Shown: positions 1 to 11,283 of the stretch, in pieces
Numbering within the stretch: position 1 is the stretch's first letter
Layout: the number at the start of each line of letters is the position of its first letter
Origin: Acorus gramineus
Lineage: Eukaryota > Streptophyta > Magnoliopsida > Acorales > Acoraceae
NCBI GenBank assembly: GCA_030737835.1
Contig: CM060848.1
Span: 6,041,267-6,105,266, forward strand
Reading direction: 5' to 3'
Length of the DNA stretch: 64,000 bases
Notes under the pieces: model-generated
Seen by the model: the letters and a program-made list of their open reading frames with translations, nothing else
Database searches by the model: none
Told to the model about the DNA's origin: nothing
Translations under genes and position numbers: made by a program

Positions 1-367
1 ATATTTCACCATGTAAAATTTTGTGCGATTCTGAGATCGTGACCATTGATTTGTAATTTATTTGATGGACCTCTTTTGGTGGTCCCATTTGCATAATATG
101 TTCTGCATTAGACTCCTTTTCTTCAAAAGAACTCATCCTCGAGTTCTTCCGCTCTTCAATTGATGTTTCCTTGTATTTCACCTTTGGCAAGAGAAGAGAC
201 GTTTTCTTGACTTCAAATTTCTTATCAATAAGATCGATCATGTAGAAAGTTGAATGCACGTCGATTTGTAGCCCAAATTTCTTCACCATTGTAGTAGCCG
301 CAAAGTCTTCATCGTTATCATTGTTGATGATAGCATCCAAAACACTCTTGTTGATGGTACATATATC

Positions 368-1430
368 CTACAACACGAGCTTCTGTAGGGGCTCTTCCAT
401 CTTGGGGGTCACCGATATGGACCGTGGAAACAACTCCTCTTGTTTTCCTCCAATAACATCTTTAGAATCACCAGAGAAAACAACATCCATTGCTTCTTTA
501 TTACTCATGTCCTCATCGATCTCTGGTTCAACGATGAAGTTGACCCGCTCACCTTCTTCTTCAGCGAACTCAGCGCCATCATATATATCACCACCATCAG
601 TTGGGTTGTTACTTTTGTCCTCATAAATATCTGATTCAGCCAGATGTTGATCATAGGGTTCGATCTTCAGCCTCTTTTGATTTTCTGAAGGATTTTCTTT
701 GATCGCCTCCATCGATCCATCAACCATAACTTGTATGCTTGATCTCTCTAATGGTGATTCCACCATTGTAGCTTGGCGACGATTTTGATACAATTGGGAC
801 ACATATCGTTCATAATTTGATGATAGAAATTGATCCATTAGAAGTTGCTTCATCCGCCTCCATGTGCGAATAAGTGCCTTCCCTTGTCGGTGTTGAGTCT
901 TTTGGAGTTGATCCCACCAAATGGCGGCACCGCTCTTCAATCTAAAGGCCACCAATTTGATCATCTTTTCTTCTAGTACCTCCATCATCTCAAAGAATCT
1001 TTTGACCTCTGAGATCCAATTGAGAAAATCCTCGATCTGCATATTACCATTGAAATACGGAATACCCGCTTTCAATCGGTAATCATTGTACTCCATATGC
1101 CACCCTCTCGGCTGATATACTTGAAATCCATCATCCTTCGATTCTTCTTCATCATCAGGTTGAAAGCGAGGAGGACGTCGAACGATGTTCTGAGCAATAG
1201 GTCGGCCTTGGGCAACTCCCTCAGCGCGTCTCCTATCACCTTCAGGATGTCTGTTATTAGCATTGAGGTTCAGCTAGCAATCATCGCACGGATATCTTGC
1301 ATTTGATCTCGTTGTTTTTGCATCTGATCACGTTGTTCCTTGACCCCCTTCCACAGATCCTCCAATCCACAACCAGCCTCATTAGATTGGTCGTCTCTTA
1401 CTCGGTTATTTGCCATCAGAACAGGGCAAA
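368..1430 (-). pseudogene. Gag domain remnant of the outer LTR element
   Basis: The minus-strand reading contains a retrotransposon gag-type domain (PF03732-like). Recognisable parts are the [17 protein letters not shown] start, the AIWWDQLQ centre and the [15 protein letters not shown] segment. The tail is acidic. No protease, reverse transcriptase or integrase follows. It is a fossil with a small number of breaks. Confidence 0.7.
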
Positions 1431-1506
1431 TTCTCTCTCTCATACCACTTAACGCAGCGAAAAACTGATAAAAAGATCTAACCAGCGTTGAGATCTCATA
1501 AGCTCC

Positions 1507-1877
1507 TAACGCAGCGTGAAACTGATAAAAGATCCAACCAGCATTGAGATCTCATAAGTTCCTTAAATCCACAAGGAAGAAAACCGCAAAAGAAAGGAAA
1601 TTTAAAATATTATTGATCAAAAACTTTTTTTTACAAAATATGGTGGCACTCATTATATAGGCCACAAACATCAAATACATATTTATAATGTGAATTATGA
1701 CTTTACTAAAAATAGTAAAGACACAATTACAATGACAATAATTAAAATTTAATAAAATAAAACATAAGATCCTAAAAATCCTAAATTCCTAAATAAAATC
1801 TCATAAAAATTTATTTTGATAACAGATTTGAAATCAAATATTCTGCAATGATTTCTTTCCAAATCTGTCCTACATCA
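1507..1877 (-). repeat. 3' LTR of nested gag-only element
   Basis: About 371 bp, paired with 3529-3901. By eye the pair differs at roughly 20 sites. Nearly all lie in the first ~150 bp (plus-strand left part), while the remaining ~220 bp are almost identical. Confidence 0.85.
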
Positions 1878-3510
1878 GTCTCTTCTTCTTAAAAAAAAAT
1901 TCGTCCTCGAATTTAAGAAGAAAAGATCTTAGATGATCAGGAGGATGATATTTGATGTAATCAAATACACCAATAGGAGAGATTAAAACCTTTTCTTCCA
2001 TCTTATTTGATGCATCTTTGTATTTGACCTTTGGCAAGAGGAGAGACATCTTTTTTATTTTAAATTCCTTCTCAATCAAATCGACCATTGTGGTAGTCGC
2101 AATGTCCCCATTATTACTGTTGTCGACGATGGCATAAAAAACGCTCATGTTGATGTGGCATATAATCTGCAACACGAACGTTTGCTGGGGTTTTTCTATC
2201 TCTGGAGTCACCACTAAGGAATAAAAAAATGACTTCTCTTGTTCTCCTCCGATAATCTTTTCAGATTCAACGGAGAGAACAACATCTTCCACTTCTTTAT
2301 TTGCCCTGTTCTCATCAATTTCTGATTCAACTAGAGGTTTTTCTATCTCTGGAGTCACCACTAAGGAATAAGAAAATGACTTCTCTTGTTCTCCTCCGAT
2401 AATATTTTCAAATTCAACAAAGAGAACAACATCCTCCACTTCTTTATTTGCCTTGTCCTCATCAATTTCTGATTCAACTAGAGGTTGATCATGGGGGTCG
2501 GTCACTAAATTCTCCTGATTTTCTGGTGGACTTTCTTCGGTCTTCTCCATCGATCCATCAACCATATCTTGACTTAATGCAACATGTAGCGGGTTGATCA
2601 TGGAAGAGCCTTTAGACATCACGTGCACCCTTGATCTCTCAAGTTGTGATTCCACTTTTACTGCAGCAGAGATTGCTTCTGTCAAGCTATAAATCTCTTC
2701 TGAAGCAATACGATTTCGAACTGAAGACCTCAACCCATTAAGATAATGGGCCACTCGTCGCCATTTAGCTTCTGCGAGGTTATACCGACCAGAAAATTTT
2801 AAAAATTCAGCGGTATAGTCGAATACGGAACGATTACCTTGGCAACAATTATGATACAACTGGAGCAAATATTGTTCATAATCTAGAGGAAGGAAGCGGT
2901 CCATGAGAAATTGTCTCATCCTCCTCCATGTTCGAATAGGTGCTTTTCCTTGTCGTTCTCTACTCCTTTGAAGGTGGTCCCACCAATTAGCGGCACTACT
3001 CGTGAGTCGAAGCGCCACCAATCTGACCATCTCCTTTTCACGCACCTCCATTATCTCAAAGAATTTATCAATCTATAAGATCCAATCAAGGAACTTATCA
3101 ATTGGCAAATCACCGTTGAAATAGGAGATGTCCACCTTTGAAAAATAATTGTAGTAGTACGTGTGCCGCTTTCTCAGCTCATAGTCGTACAGTTCACCGC
3201 CTTCATCATCCGAGTCATCCTCATAATCGGGTAGATAATGAGAATGTCGTCGAACAACGTTATAAGCAACAGGTTGGCCTCGGGTAAATCCCAAGGCGTG
3301 CATCCTGTCACTCCCAGGTCGTCTGTTGTCGGTGTTGAGATTCACGCCAGCCTTCACCTCATGAAGAGTCTGCCGCGTTTGTTGACGAAACTCCTCCCGA
3401 AGTGACTTCTGGTCCTTCCGCAACGGCTGAAACAGCTCCTGCACCCCACGATCACCGTCAATGGGATGGTTGTTTCCCGCACGGCTATGTGTCATCGAAG
3501 CCAGGCGAAT
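1878..3510 (-). pseudogene. Gag remnant of the nested LTR element
   Basis: The minus-strand reading gives an N-terminal spacer, then the gag core (VDISYFNGDLPIDKFLDWIL; SAANWWDHLQRSRERQGKAP; RTWRRMRQFLMDRFLPLDYE) and a long acidic tail with an internal duplicated block around 2180-2500. It is the same family as the gag at 368-1430. It is broken, with about one or two breaks. Confidence 0.75.
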
Positions 3511-3528
3511 CCTCGCTCTGATACCACC

Positions 3529-3901
3529 TAACGCAGCGTGAAACAGATAAAAGATCTAGCAAGCGTTGACATCTCATAGGATCCTTGAATCGACAAGGAA
3601 GAAAACCCCACGATAGAGGAAATTTGAAATATTATTGATAAAAAACTTTTTTATATACAAAATATGGTGTCACTCATTATATAGGCCACAAACATCAAAT
3701 ACATATTCATAATGTGAATTATGACTTTACTAAAAATAGTAAAGACACAATTACAATGACAATAATTAAAATTTAATAAAATAAAACATAAGATCCTAAA
3801 AATCCTAAATTCCTAAATAAAATCTCATAAAAATTTATTTTGATAACAGATTTGAAATCAAATATTCTGCAATGATTTCTTTCCAAATCTATCCTACATC
3901 A
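3529..3901 (-). repeat. 5' LTR of nested gag-only element
   Basis: About 373 bp, bounded by the primer-binding site on its left and the GCTCC target duplication on its right. It pairs with 1507-1877. Confidence 0.85.
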
Positions 3902-4356
3902 GCTCCTTGAATCCACAAGGAAGAAAGCCCCAAAAGAGAGAAAATTCAAAATATTATTGATAAAAAACTGAAAACTCTATATTACAAGTCTGCTATTTAT
4001 ACTAATAACATAAAATTAAAAAATTACTAAAAATAGTAAAATTTGAAAACTCATTTTTATGATTCTATGAGATCCTAAATAATCATAGGAATTGATAGAA
4101 ATCAATTCTGATCTGTTATGATTGAGATATCACACATTTAAAATTTACTAAAAATAGTAAAATATCTAATTTAAAGGCCTAAATAAATGAATTATTGAAA
4201 AATAAGAATTGTATGACAACTGATCCAGAAGATCTTCTCAATATATTTCAGCATGTAAAATTTCATGCGATTCTGAGATCGTGACAATTGATTTGTAATT
4301 TATTTGATAGACCTCTTTTGGGGTCCCATTTGGATAATCTTCCTACATCATTTTTT

Positions 4357-5398
4357 TTCATGGCACGCAAGAAAATGAAAACTTCCATCACAAGTCACAA
4401 GCCCTATATACTAATTGACTTCAGTCTTCAATGAAAGTCTGGACTCTGTTTGGGTATAGATTGACTGTTTAATGGGGTTCGAGTAGTATTTGGCGTATAT
4501 GATGATTGATTTTTGTTAGGATGTTCATATATTGAATTCCCTTTTGTGATGTAATCAGTTCCATTTTATTTGCATTTGATTTTACTGGTTTGCGCACACA
4601 GAGAGATATAGAGATATATGTATATTTGTGTATGCTTTCGTGTATTGGGCTACATGCTTGGTTTGGGATGTGTATGTTACTAGAACTCAGGTGTTTGTTT
4701 TAACTAGATCCATTTATCTATGATTTAGAGTAAAAATATAAAAGAATCAACTTCTTAAATGCATGTGGATACAATTTTTGTTTTTGTAAGAATTAAGTCA
4801 TACAATAGTTAATGAAAATGTAAAAACATGATAAATCTTTAATTAAAATGGTAAAATCATACTTTTGTTTCATCTTAACAAAAAATTTAACAGCGTGAGG
4901 TGTAAATGCATGTTTTAGAACTCTGGGGATGTTTCTACAGGTTTTAAAGACTTTAGGGGACTAAACACATTTTACTCAAAAATATGTTAATTATAGTCAT
5001 AGTCATAATATCTCCATATGTTATGTTAAATTGCAATATTTATTTAGTTATTATATTATATATAAAACTTTGGGTAAAAGTCGTTTGTAGTTTGGATTAT
5101 GTCCCTTAAAGTGGGAGACATCCTAAATGTTTTTGAGTGCAAAAATTAACTGTAAAGATATAAAACTAAAATCTCATACCAAAAGCCAAAGTTTAAGAAT
5201 ACGGATTTGAAATAGAAATTTATTGATTGATATATACACAACGTCCCCTTCACAAATTTATACAGGGTATTGTGACTTGAAGAATAAGAAAAAAAGCATA
5301 AAGAAAATACATCGAGACACTCTTAATATATCTTATATTTATTTCATATATACTAGTACTTATTCTTAACCAACATAGAGTTATTAATGACTATATAC
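4357..5398. other. Non-coding flank of AGL80-like copy A
   Basis: No gene is seen here. About 4420-4690 is clearly related to 8380-8640 (including a shared TTGGGCTACATGCTTGG block), and 5215-5390 is the conserved 3' flank of the AGL80-like gene, shared with 9055-9260 and 12815-12990. About 4750-5000 has no counterpart in copy B. Confidence 0.6.
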
Positions 5399-5647
5399 CT
5401 ATTTTGGCGGCGCCACATGCGACGAGGCATTGAGAAACTCTTTGCGCTCTGCGATGGCTCTCAACTTCTGATCCACAAGAGAAGCCACTTCACCCAAGTC
5501 CGCCCCCTTCAAACCCTCCCCGCGGAGGTACCGACTCAACGCCACCTTCGCCTCCATCACGTGGATCTCCTTCTCAAGCCTCCTAAGCTGCTCTTTTTGC
5601 CTTTCGACCTGGAACCTGATCTCCTCGTTCACCTTGTTATGCGCCAT
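5399..5647 (-). CDS. MADS-less AGL80-like microprotein, copy A
   Basis: An 82-residue protein. It starts MAHNK, matching the first five residues of the AGL80-like protein at 13007-13522 (MARNK), then runs directly into that protein's region after the MADS box (VNEEIRFQVERQKEQLRRLE, then VALSRYLRGEGL). About 80 residues that would hold the MADS DNA-binding domain are absent. What remains is a charged coiled-coil-like segment (about residues 10-35) and the conserved C-terminal block. An ATG 63 bases upstream (5710) is in frame, but I chose 5647 because the homologues start there and the upstream stretch matches their 5' leader. A TATATATATA run lies at 5712-5724. M-gamma genes normally lack introns, so this looks like a genomic deletion. 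It may be a dominant-negative-like dimer partner or a decaying gene. Confidence 0.6.
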   Translation of the reverse strand: MAHNKVNEEIRFQVERQKEQLRRLEKEIHVMEAKVALSRYLRGEGLKGADLGEVASLVDQKLRAIAERKEFLNASSHVAPPK

Positions 5648-5710
5648 GAAAGAAAATCCAATGAAAAACAAATGACTTGTTGAGGCACTTCGTTGTTTGC
5701 TTGTGTTCAT

Positions 5711-5726
5711 AATATATATATATAGG
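5711..5726 (-). promoter_or_regulatory. Candidate TATA box of MADS-less copy A
   Basis: An alternating TA run about 65-78 bases upstream of the chosen ATG. The equivalent position of copy B (9582-9590) carries a shorter ATATAT. Position and composition only. Confidence 0.35.
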
Positions 5727-8379
5727 GTCTTGTGACTTGTGAAGGATCAATTCAATTTAATGTGCATTAATTGCAATAAATATTCAATAGTATAGTTCTC
5801 AATTAATTTTATTGCGTGTGTTCAAAATATACAGGGGCTTAATGACTTCGTTGAATGCCTAAATTGTAAAATTTAACAAATTCTCTCCATTAATTTAGGG
5901 TCAGTTAATTTAGGATCTTTCATAGATGATCGTGAGAGATTTTTTTTTGGTTTTTATTATGCTACGGATGAAAAGATTACATGCTTGTAATATTTAATTA
6001 AACTGTGCTTTTGGGCGATTAGGATCTTTGAATTATCTAATCAAGATTTTTAGAGATCCCTTACAATATTTGACAGTAAGTTCATTACAACGGAAATTTA
6101 GAAAATTTATAATGGAATTTTGGTTTTCTTGGCATATATACCAAAAACAGGTTTTCTATTTTTATATCATGACAAATAGCAAAATTCATTTTATACCATT
6201 AGAATATTTCTTAATGAAAAAATATGTCTCTTTATCATATTTTTTAACTAAAATCAAATTATCTAGAGTTAGTTTCTAACCAATAAGTAAAAATGACAAA
6301 AATATTTTTAACATAATATTTTTATGATGTTATCATAATTAAACATAATAATCACATTAATCTCTTCCTCTTTTTATATCAATCATGAACCGTTCTCCCT
6401 CTCACCTTCTTTTCATGCCTCCTTTTAAAAAAAAATTAGGGTTTTTCTGTCAATCAACTATGATAGATTTCATCATTCTTCAATAACGATCATAAATAAG
6501 GTAGCTCAATATGCAATAGATCAACTCTGTATTTCAAAGTGTTTTCCTCTTATATTCCATGTTCTAACGGATCATCCATTGCTTGCTTGAATTTCTAGTT
6601 CCTGTCCTGCAAAAAATATATTCTTGTAAGATGTCCAAGTCCAACTTCATTTGTTGATGAATTAGTGTTTAGATTTTTTAAATAAACCTTGATTTTTTTA
6701 AGCAAGGGAATAAATAAAAGAAAAAAACAACTCTGGTCTTTTTTATTGTTTTGAACTTATTAAAAGAAAATTAATGCTAGAATGTCAAGATGAATTATAT
6801 GTGGTTTTTAGTTGACTATTGTTAGAAATCGGGACAACGGAAGAAGATAGAACCAGTACAATTGCTTCAAGAATCAACGGAGTTGAATGCTTTTAGACAG
6901 ACTTTTCTGTTCTGATAAGAACCGCGAGTACACAAGGGAATGAGGAAATACAGCCTTCAGGATACAATAAAGCCTTCACTGGTGTTGAAAACAGAGTGTG
7001 TACTCTCTGTTTCAATCTCTTAGAACTTTCTTTGTTTTAAGAACTGATGATGCTAACTTGTAATAGAAAAGATAAGAGAATGAGTTGATATTGTACTATC
7101 AATTTTGAATCTAGGACCCTTTTATGGACAAAATAGTGCTTCTTGGTGCAAAAGACACACCCTTTCATGAATGGGGAGTAACTGTAACTGTCCGATTGGT
7201 GGACCACCATTTTCACATGATCGTGTGGTCCAGATCATCTACCACACAATGCACCCCTTCCAATGGCACCCTTTGATCATTCATCGATGGACATTGCATT
7301 TGTTTAGGTGTAAAAAATCAATTATATGCTACTTTTTTGAATAAGTAATGTCGAACGCGTTTGGATGCCTCAGAAAAAGGTGGTTAACTGAGAATAATTT
7401 ATGTAACCCTGGGATAAGACAGAAAGCAATGTATGCCATTTCCATGTAATGATAAATCCTAAATCTTCACAAAGTTCTCAATTTTCTTTCTTCGTTGTTT
7501 TCCAATATAAAAAAATCACATCATTTTTATATGTTATTTATTTTTCACATATATTTTGATTTTAAATATTTTGTTTGTGAATCTAAATTTTTTATGTTAA
7601 TGATGTTATGTTGCAGTAAATTAATAAAATCTAAAATACTTGAAATTGTGATGGTTCAGGTAATAGAAATATACAAATATCACGGTATGGCAAAAAAAAT
7701 ATTGCTTGATTAATGTAGAATGGCGATAAACGGGTCATTTTTATTAAATATTTAGCATATTTTCTTGCGACCAGTTCGGTTGTCAAGTGACATGATTATG
7801 TTGAATAAAAAAAAGAGCCTAGTGTACCGTTAAGCTAATATATGTCAGATATGAAAAATACAACATAAATGTGTTTCATTTGTCTATATGTGCACTAGAT
7901 AAGTATTCATATTACGAAAAGATCATGCGCATCAAAAACTAATGAGGGCAATTACACATAATTTTTGTTTCAACCCAAATTCCAGACCACTATGCCTCCA
8001 GAGGATATACTCACATTATGAGGTATATATATATGCTTCGATAAAAAAAAATTACATTTTCTATAAATGCATACATAGAATTCATTGGAATATATGTTTC
8101 ATTTTTTTATAAAAATATGTAACTCATTAGATGAAGTTTACTATTTTTAAAAAATTCAAAACATGTGTACAATGAAATTAAGACAAAAAAGGACTTTACC
8201 TAACATTATTCAAAACCAAAAGTGATGGTTGGTAACAAAATTTTTTGTGTTATTGATTATCACCTGATATTGTAAGAGATGTCATAAAAAAAACTCTTGT
8301 AGAGAGATTAAATCCCTTCCTAATCACCACAAACCAACGGTCTGATTAATCAAGGCAACTCACCATGCATACGATTTGG
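5727..8379. other. Intergenic, no gene seen
   Basis: 5730-6400 is the upstream half of segmental copy A, including 5941-5968, the empty counterpart of the foldback insertion in copy B. About 6826-7330 starts TGTTAGAAATCGGGAC and has LTR-like composition (possibly a solo LTR), but I found no target duplication. 7490-8370 is AT-rich and contains nothing I recognise. Confidence 0.5.
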
Positions 8380-9182
8380 CTTCGGTCTTCAATGAATGTC
8401 CGGATTCTGTTTGGGGATAGATTGACTGTTTAATGGGGTTTGAGTAGTATTTTGATGTAGACAGTGATAAATTTTTTAAGTTGTTAGGATGTTTATATTG
8501 AGTTCTCTTTTGTGATATAATCAGTTTTTGCATTTGATTATACTGGTTTGCGCATACACAAAGAGAGATACAGAGATATATGCGTATTTGTGTATGCTTT
8601 CGTGTATTGGGCTACATGCTTGGTTTGGGTGTTTGTGTTAACTAGATCCCTCTATGGTTATATTTAGAGTAAAAAAATAAAATAAAATAAAATAAAATCT
8701 AGAAGCTCTGTGCTACATGCATGGTTCGAGACATATATGTAGGAGACCATTGTAAACTATAGTGATATATTGAGAGGCTTGAGGGATTTTGTGAAACTTT
8801 GTAATATCTCCCATATATATATGTTATGTTAATGTGCAAAATTGATTTTTTGTTATTAAAATATATATATTACTGTGGGCAAAAATCGTATGTAGTTTGG
8901 ATTCTATTTCTTAAAGTGGGAGACAACTTAAATGGTTTTTGTTTGGATTATGTTCCTTAAAGTGGGGAGATAACCTAAATGGTTTTTGATTAACCATAGA
9001 TCAGTGCAAAGATTAACTGAAAGCAGATTTTTTAAAACAAGTACACATTTGATAAAACTTCTTGTCTTTTATTGATTGATTTGTACACAACCCTTCACAA
9101 ATTTATATAGGGTATTGTGACTTGGAGTTGTAAGAAAAACAAACATAAAGGAAATACATCGAAACACTCTTATAATAGCTAG

Positions 9183-9218
<36 letters not shown>

Positions 9219-9269
9219 TTAAGTATATATGAGTACTTAATCTTCGAAGAGTTATTTATGACTGTATGC

Positions 9270-9518
9270 CTATTTTGGTGGCACCACGTGCGACGATGCA
9301 TTGAGAAATTTTTCGTGCTCTGCGATGGCTATCAACTTCATGTCCACAAGAGAAGCCACTTCACCCAAGTCCATGCCCTTCAAACCCTCCCCGCGGAGGT
9401 ACCGACTCAACGCCACCTTCGCCTCCATCTCGCGGATCTGCTTCTCAAGCCTCCTAAGCTGCTCTTTCCCCCTTTCGATTTGGAACCTGATCTCCTCGTT
9501 CACCTTGTTGCGCGCCAT
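9270..9518 (-). CDS. MADS-less AGL80-like microprotein, copy B
   Basis: An 82-residue paralogue of 5399-5647, starting MARNKVNEEIRFQIERGKEQ. It has the same junction between the first five residues and the post-MADS region as copy A, so the deletion predates the segmental duplication. About 13 of 82 residues differ from copy A, with no stop or frameshift in either, while the flanks have many indels. The coiled-coil-like segment and the block VALSRYLRGEGLKGMDLGEV are kept. The upstream in-frame ATG at 9581 would add 21 residues that match only the sister copy's leader. The function is unknown. If expressed, it could pair with type I MADS partners without binding DNA. Confidence 0.6.
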   Translation of the reverse strand: MARNKVNEEIRFQIERGKEQLRRLEKQIREMEAKVALSRYLRGEGLKGMDLGEVASLVDMKLIAIAEHEKFLNASSHVVPPK

Positions 9519-9844
9519 GAAAGAAAATCCAATGAAAAACAAATGACTTGTTGAGGCTCTCCGTTGAATGCTTGTGTTCATAATATATGGGGGCTTGTGA
9601 GTTGTGAAGGATCAATTCAATTCAATTCAATTCAATGTGCATTAATTGCAAAATATATTTAATTGTATATATTCTGAATTGATTTTATTCCGTGTGTTCA
9701 AAATACATAGGGGCTTAATGACTTCCTTGAATGCCTTAATTGCTAAATTTAACAATTTCACTCTCAAATATTTTTGGGTCAATTAATTAAGGATCTTTCA
9801 TTGATGATTGTGAGAGATTTTTGTTGTTTTTTTTTTTTTTTTTT

Positions 9845-10750
9845 GAAAAAATCCATATAACACCTAGTAATTTGGCCTAAATCTATATAATCCCTGTAAT
9901 TTTCATAAATCCATATAACCCCCTATAATCTCTTTATATCCATAAAAGCCCCCTCCGTCTGCCTTCCGTCCGTCTGGTTAATGAGGCAGGGGGTTATATG
10001 GATTTATGACATATTACAGGGGGTTATATGGATCTTTCTCCCTTTTTTTTTTCTTTACATATGGTTTAAAAATTGAGTTGTTTAACATTTACTTCTGAAT
10101 TTATTTTTTAAGATACCATGCAATTTTGATTTTAATAAAAGAAAAAGAGTTATTCATATCATAAACACATACAAGATCACCCACCAAATAGATATATACT
10201 TTATCTCTTGGTATTTCAAAAAAAGAACCCAAAACTACTCCTCCACGTACAGTTTATCCCTAACAAAATTCGCTCATGACACCAACACAAGATGTGTCCC
10301 AAGATTTAATAAAAAATATAATTCGTATTTTTGAAATTTTGTTGGTTGATGTTACACACTTTTTGTTACAAAATTCATTCTTTTTTACTTTTATCTCTTT
10401 GGTGGGTGATCTTGTATGTGTTTATGATTTGAATAACCCTTTTTTTTATTAAAATTAAATGTCAATGGTATCATGAAAAAAATTCAAAAGCAAATGTTAA
10501 ACAGCTTGATTTTTAAACTACATGTAAAGAAAATAATAAAAAAAAATGAGAAAAATCCATATAACCCTTTGTAAATCTGTCATAAATCCATATAACCCCC
10601 TGCCCCGTTAACTAAACGGATGGAAGGCAGACGGAGGGGGTTTTATGGATATAGAGGGGTGATTACAGGGGGTTATATGGATTTATGAAAATTGCAAGGG
10701 GTTATATGGATTTAGGCCAGATTACATGGGGGTTATATGGATTTTTTCCC
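9845..10750. mobile_element. Foldback (giant inverted-repeat) element in copy B
   Basis: Two arms of about 370 bp (9845-10215 and 10383-10750) are near-complete reverse complements, with a loop of about 170 bp. The ends read GAAAAAATCCATATAAC and its inverse. The outer arm parts repeat a GGGGGTTATATGGAT motif several times. Flanks are T-rich on both sides, consistent with a poly-T target duplication. Copy A has the empty site at 5941-5968. There is no coding capacity. A Mutator-like origin is plausible but not proven. Confidence 0.75.
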
Positions 10751-11283
10751 TTTTTTTTATGCGCCGGATGAAAAGATTACATGCTTGTAATAATTAAACT
10801 CTAGTTTGGGCGATTAGGATCTTTGAATCTAATGAAGATTTTTAGAGATCCCTTACTGTATTTGGTAATAAATTAATTACAATATAACGGAAATGAGAAA
10901 ATTGATATTAATGATTTAGCAATATATAAATTTTATTTTTAGTTTTTTTGCATGTATAACTTCTAAAAACATGCTTTGTATTTTTATATCATGACAAATA
11001 TCACATTTACTAAATATTTCTTAATAAAAAAATGTCTTTTTGTCATATTTTTTAATCAAAATCAAATTTAACTAGATTAGTTTTTAATCAACAAGTAAAA
11101 AAAACCAAAATTAATTTTAACATATTATTTTTATAATGTAAATATAATTAAACATAATAACCTAATTAATCTCTTAATCCTTTCACATCACTCGTGAGAC
11201 ATTCTTTCTTTTCCCCTTTTTTTTCAAATAACCTAATTAATTAAGGAAGTCATACACACAAATATCATATGTATACACAAAAC

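Larger units (their letters stand above)
1507..3901 (-). mobile_element. Gag-only LTR retroelement nested in the 5' LTR of its relative (fossil)
   Basis: This is a complete LTR-gag-LTR unit of about 2.4 kb on the minus strand. A perfect 5-bp target duplication, GCTCC, lies at 1502-1506 and 3902-3906. LTRs are 1507-1877 and 3529-3901. The primer-binding site complementary to initiator tRNA-Met (GCTCTGATACCA on the plus strand) is at 3515-3526, two bases from the LTR. A purine-rich tract precedes the 3' LTR. On the minus strand the LTR ends read TGATG...CGTTA. The internal 1.65 kb codes only for gag, so it must have moved using another element's enzymes. Gag is broken at least once. The structure is otherwise whole. 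Confidence 0.85.
1..4356 (-). mobile_element. Gag-only LTR retroelement, outer copy (fossil, runs off left edge)
   Basis: The element reads on the minus strand. Its 3' LTR tail occupies about 1-110, the gag body about 111-1435, a degenerate tRNA-Met primer-binding site 1436-1447, and its 5' LTR is split into 1450-1506 and 3902-4356. The split is caused by a second, related element (1507-3901). Bases 1-110 match 4243-4356 closely, which identifies them as the same LTR end. Only a gag-like domain is present and no pol motifs are visible, so this fits the non-autonomous gag-carrying (TR-GAG-like) class. It is broken, with a few breaks in gag. It is older than the element inserted into it. Confidence 0.75.
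4420..6400. repeat. Segmental duplication, copy A
   Basis: This stretch aligns by eye, with indels, to about 8380-11215. It includes the MADS-less gene, its 3' flank and roughly 750 bp of upstream sequence. A third, shorter relative lies at about 12745-13700 around the full MADS gene. Confidence 0.7.
8380..11215. repeat. Segmental duplication, copy B
   Basis: Counterpart of 4420-6400. It is longer mainly because of the 0.9-kb foldback element at 9845-10750. A (TA)n run lies at 9185-9213. Confidence 0.7.

Noticed and set aside
5648-5710. Upstream in-frame ATG giving a 103-residue version of the MADS-less protein (likewise 9519-9581)
   Set aside because: The full-length paralogue starts at the internal ATG, and the extra 21 codons match only the leader of the sister copy.
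6826-7330. Possible solo LTR beginning TGTTAGAAATCGGGAC
   Set aside because: No clear right end, target duplication or second copy in the window.
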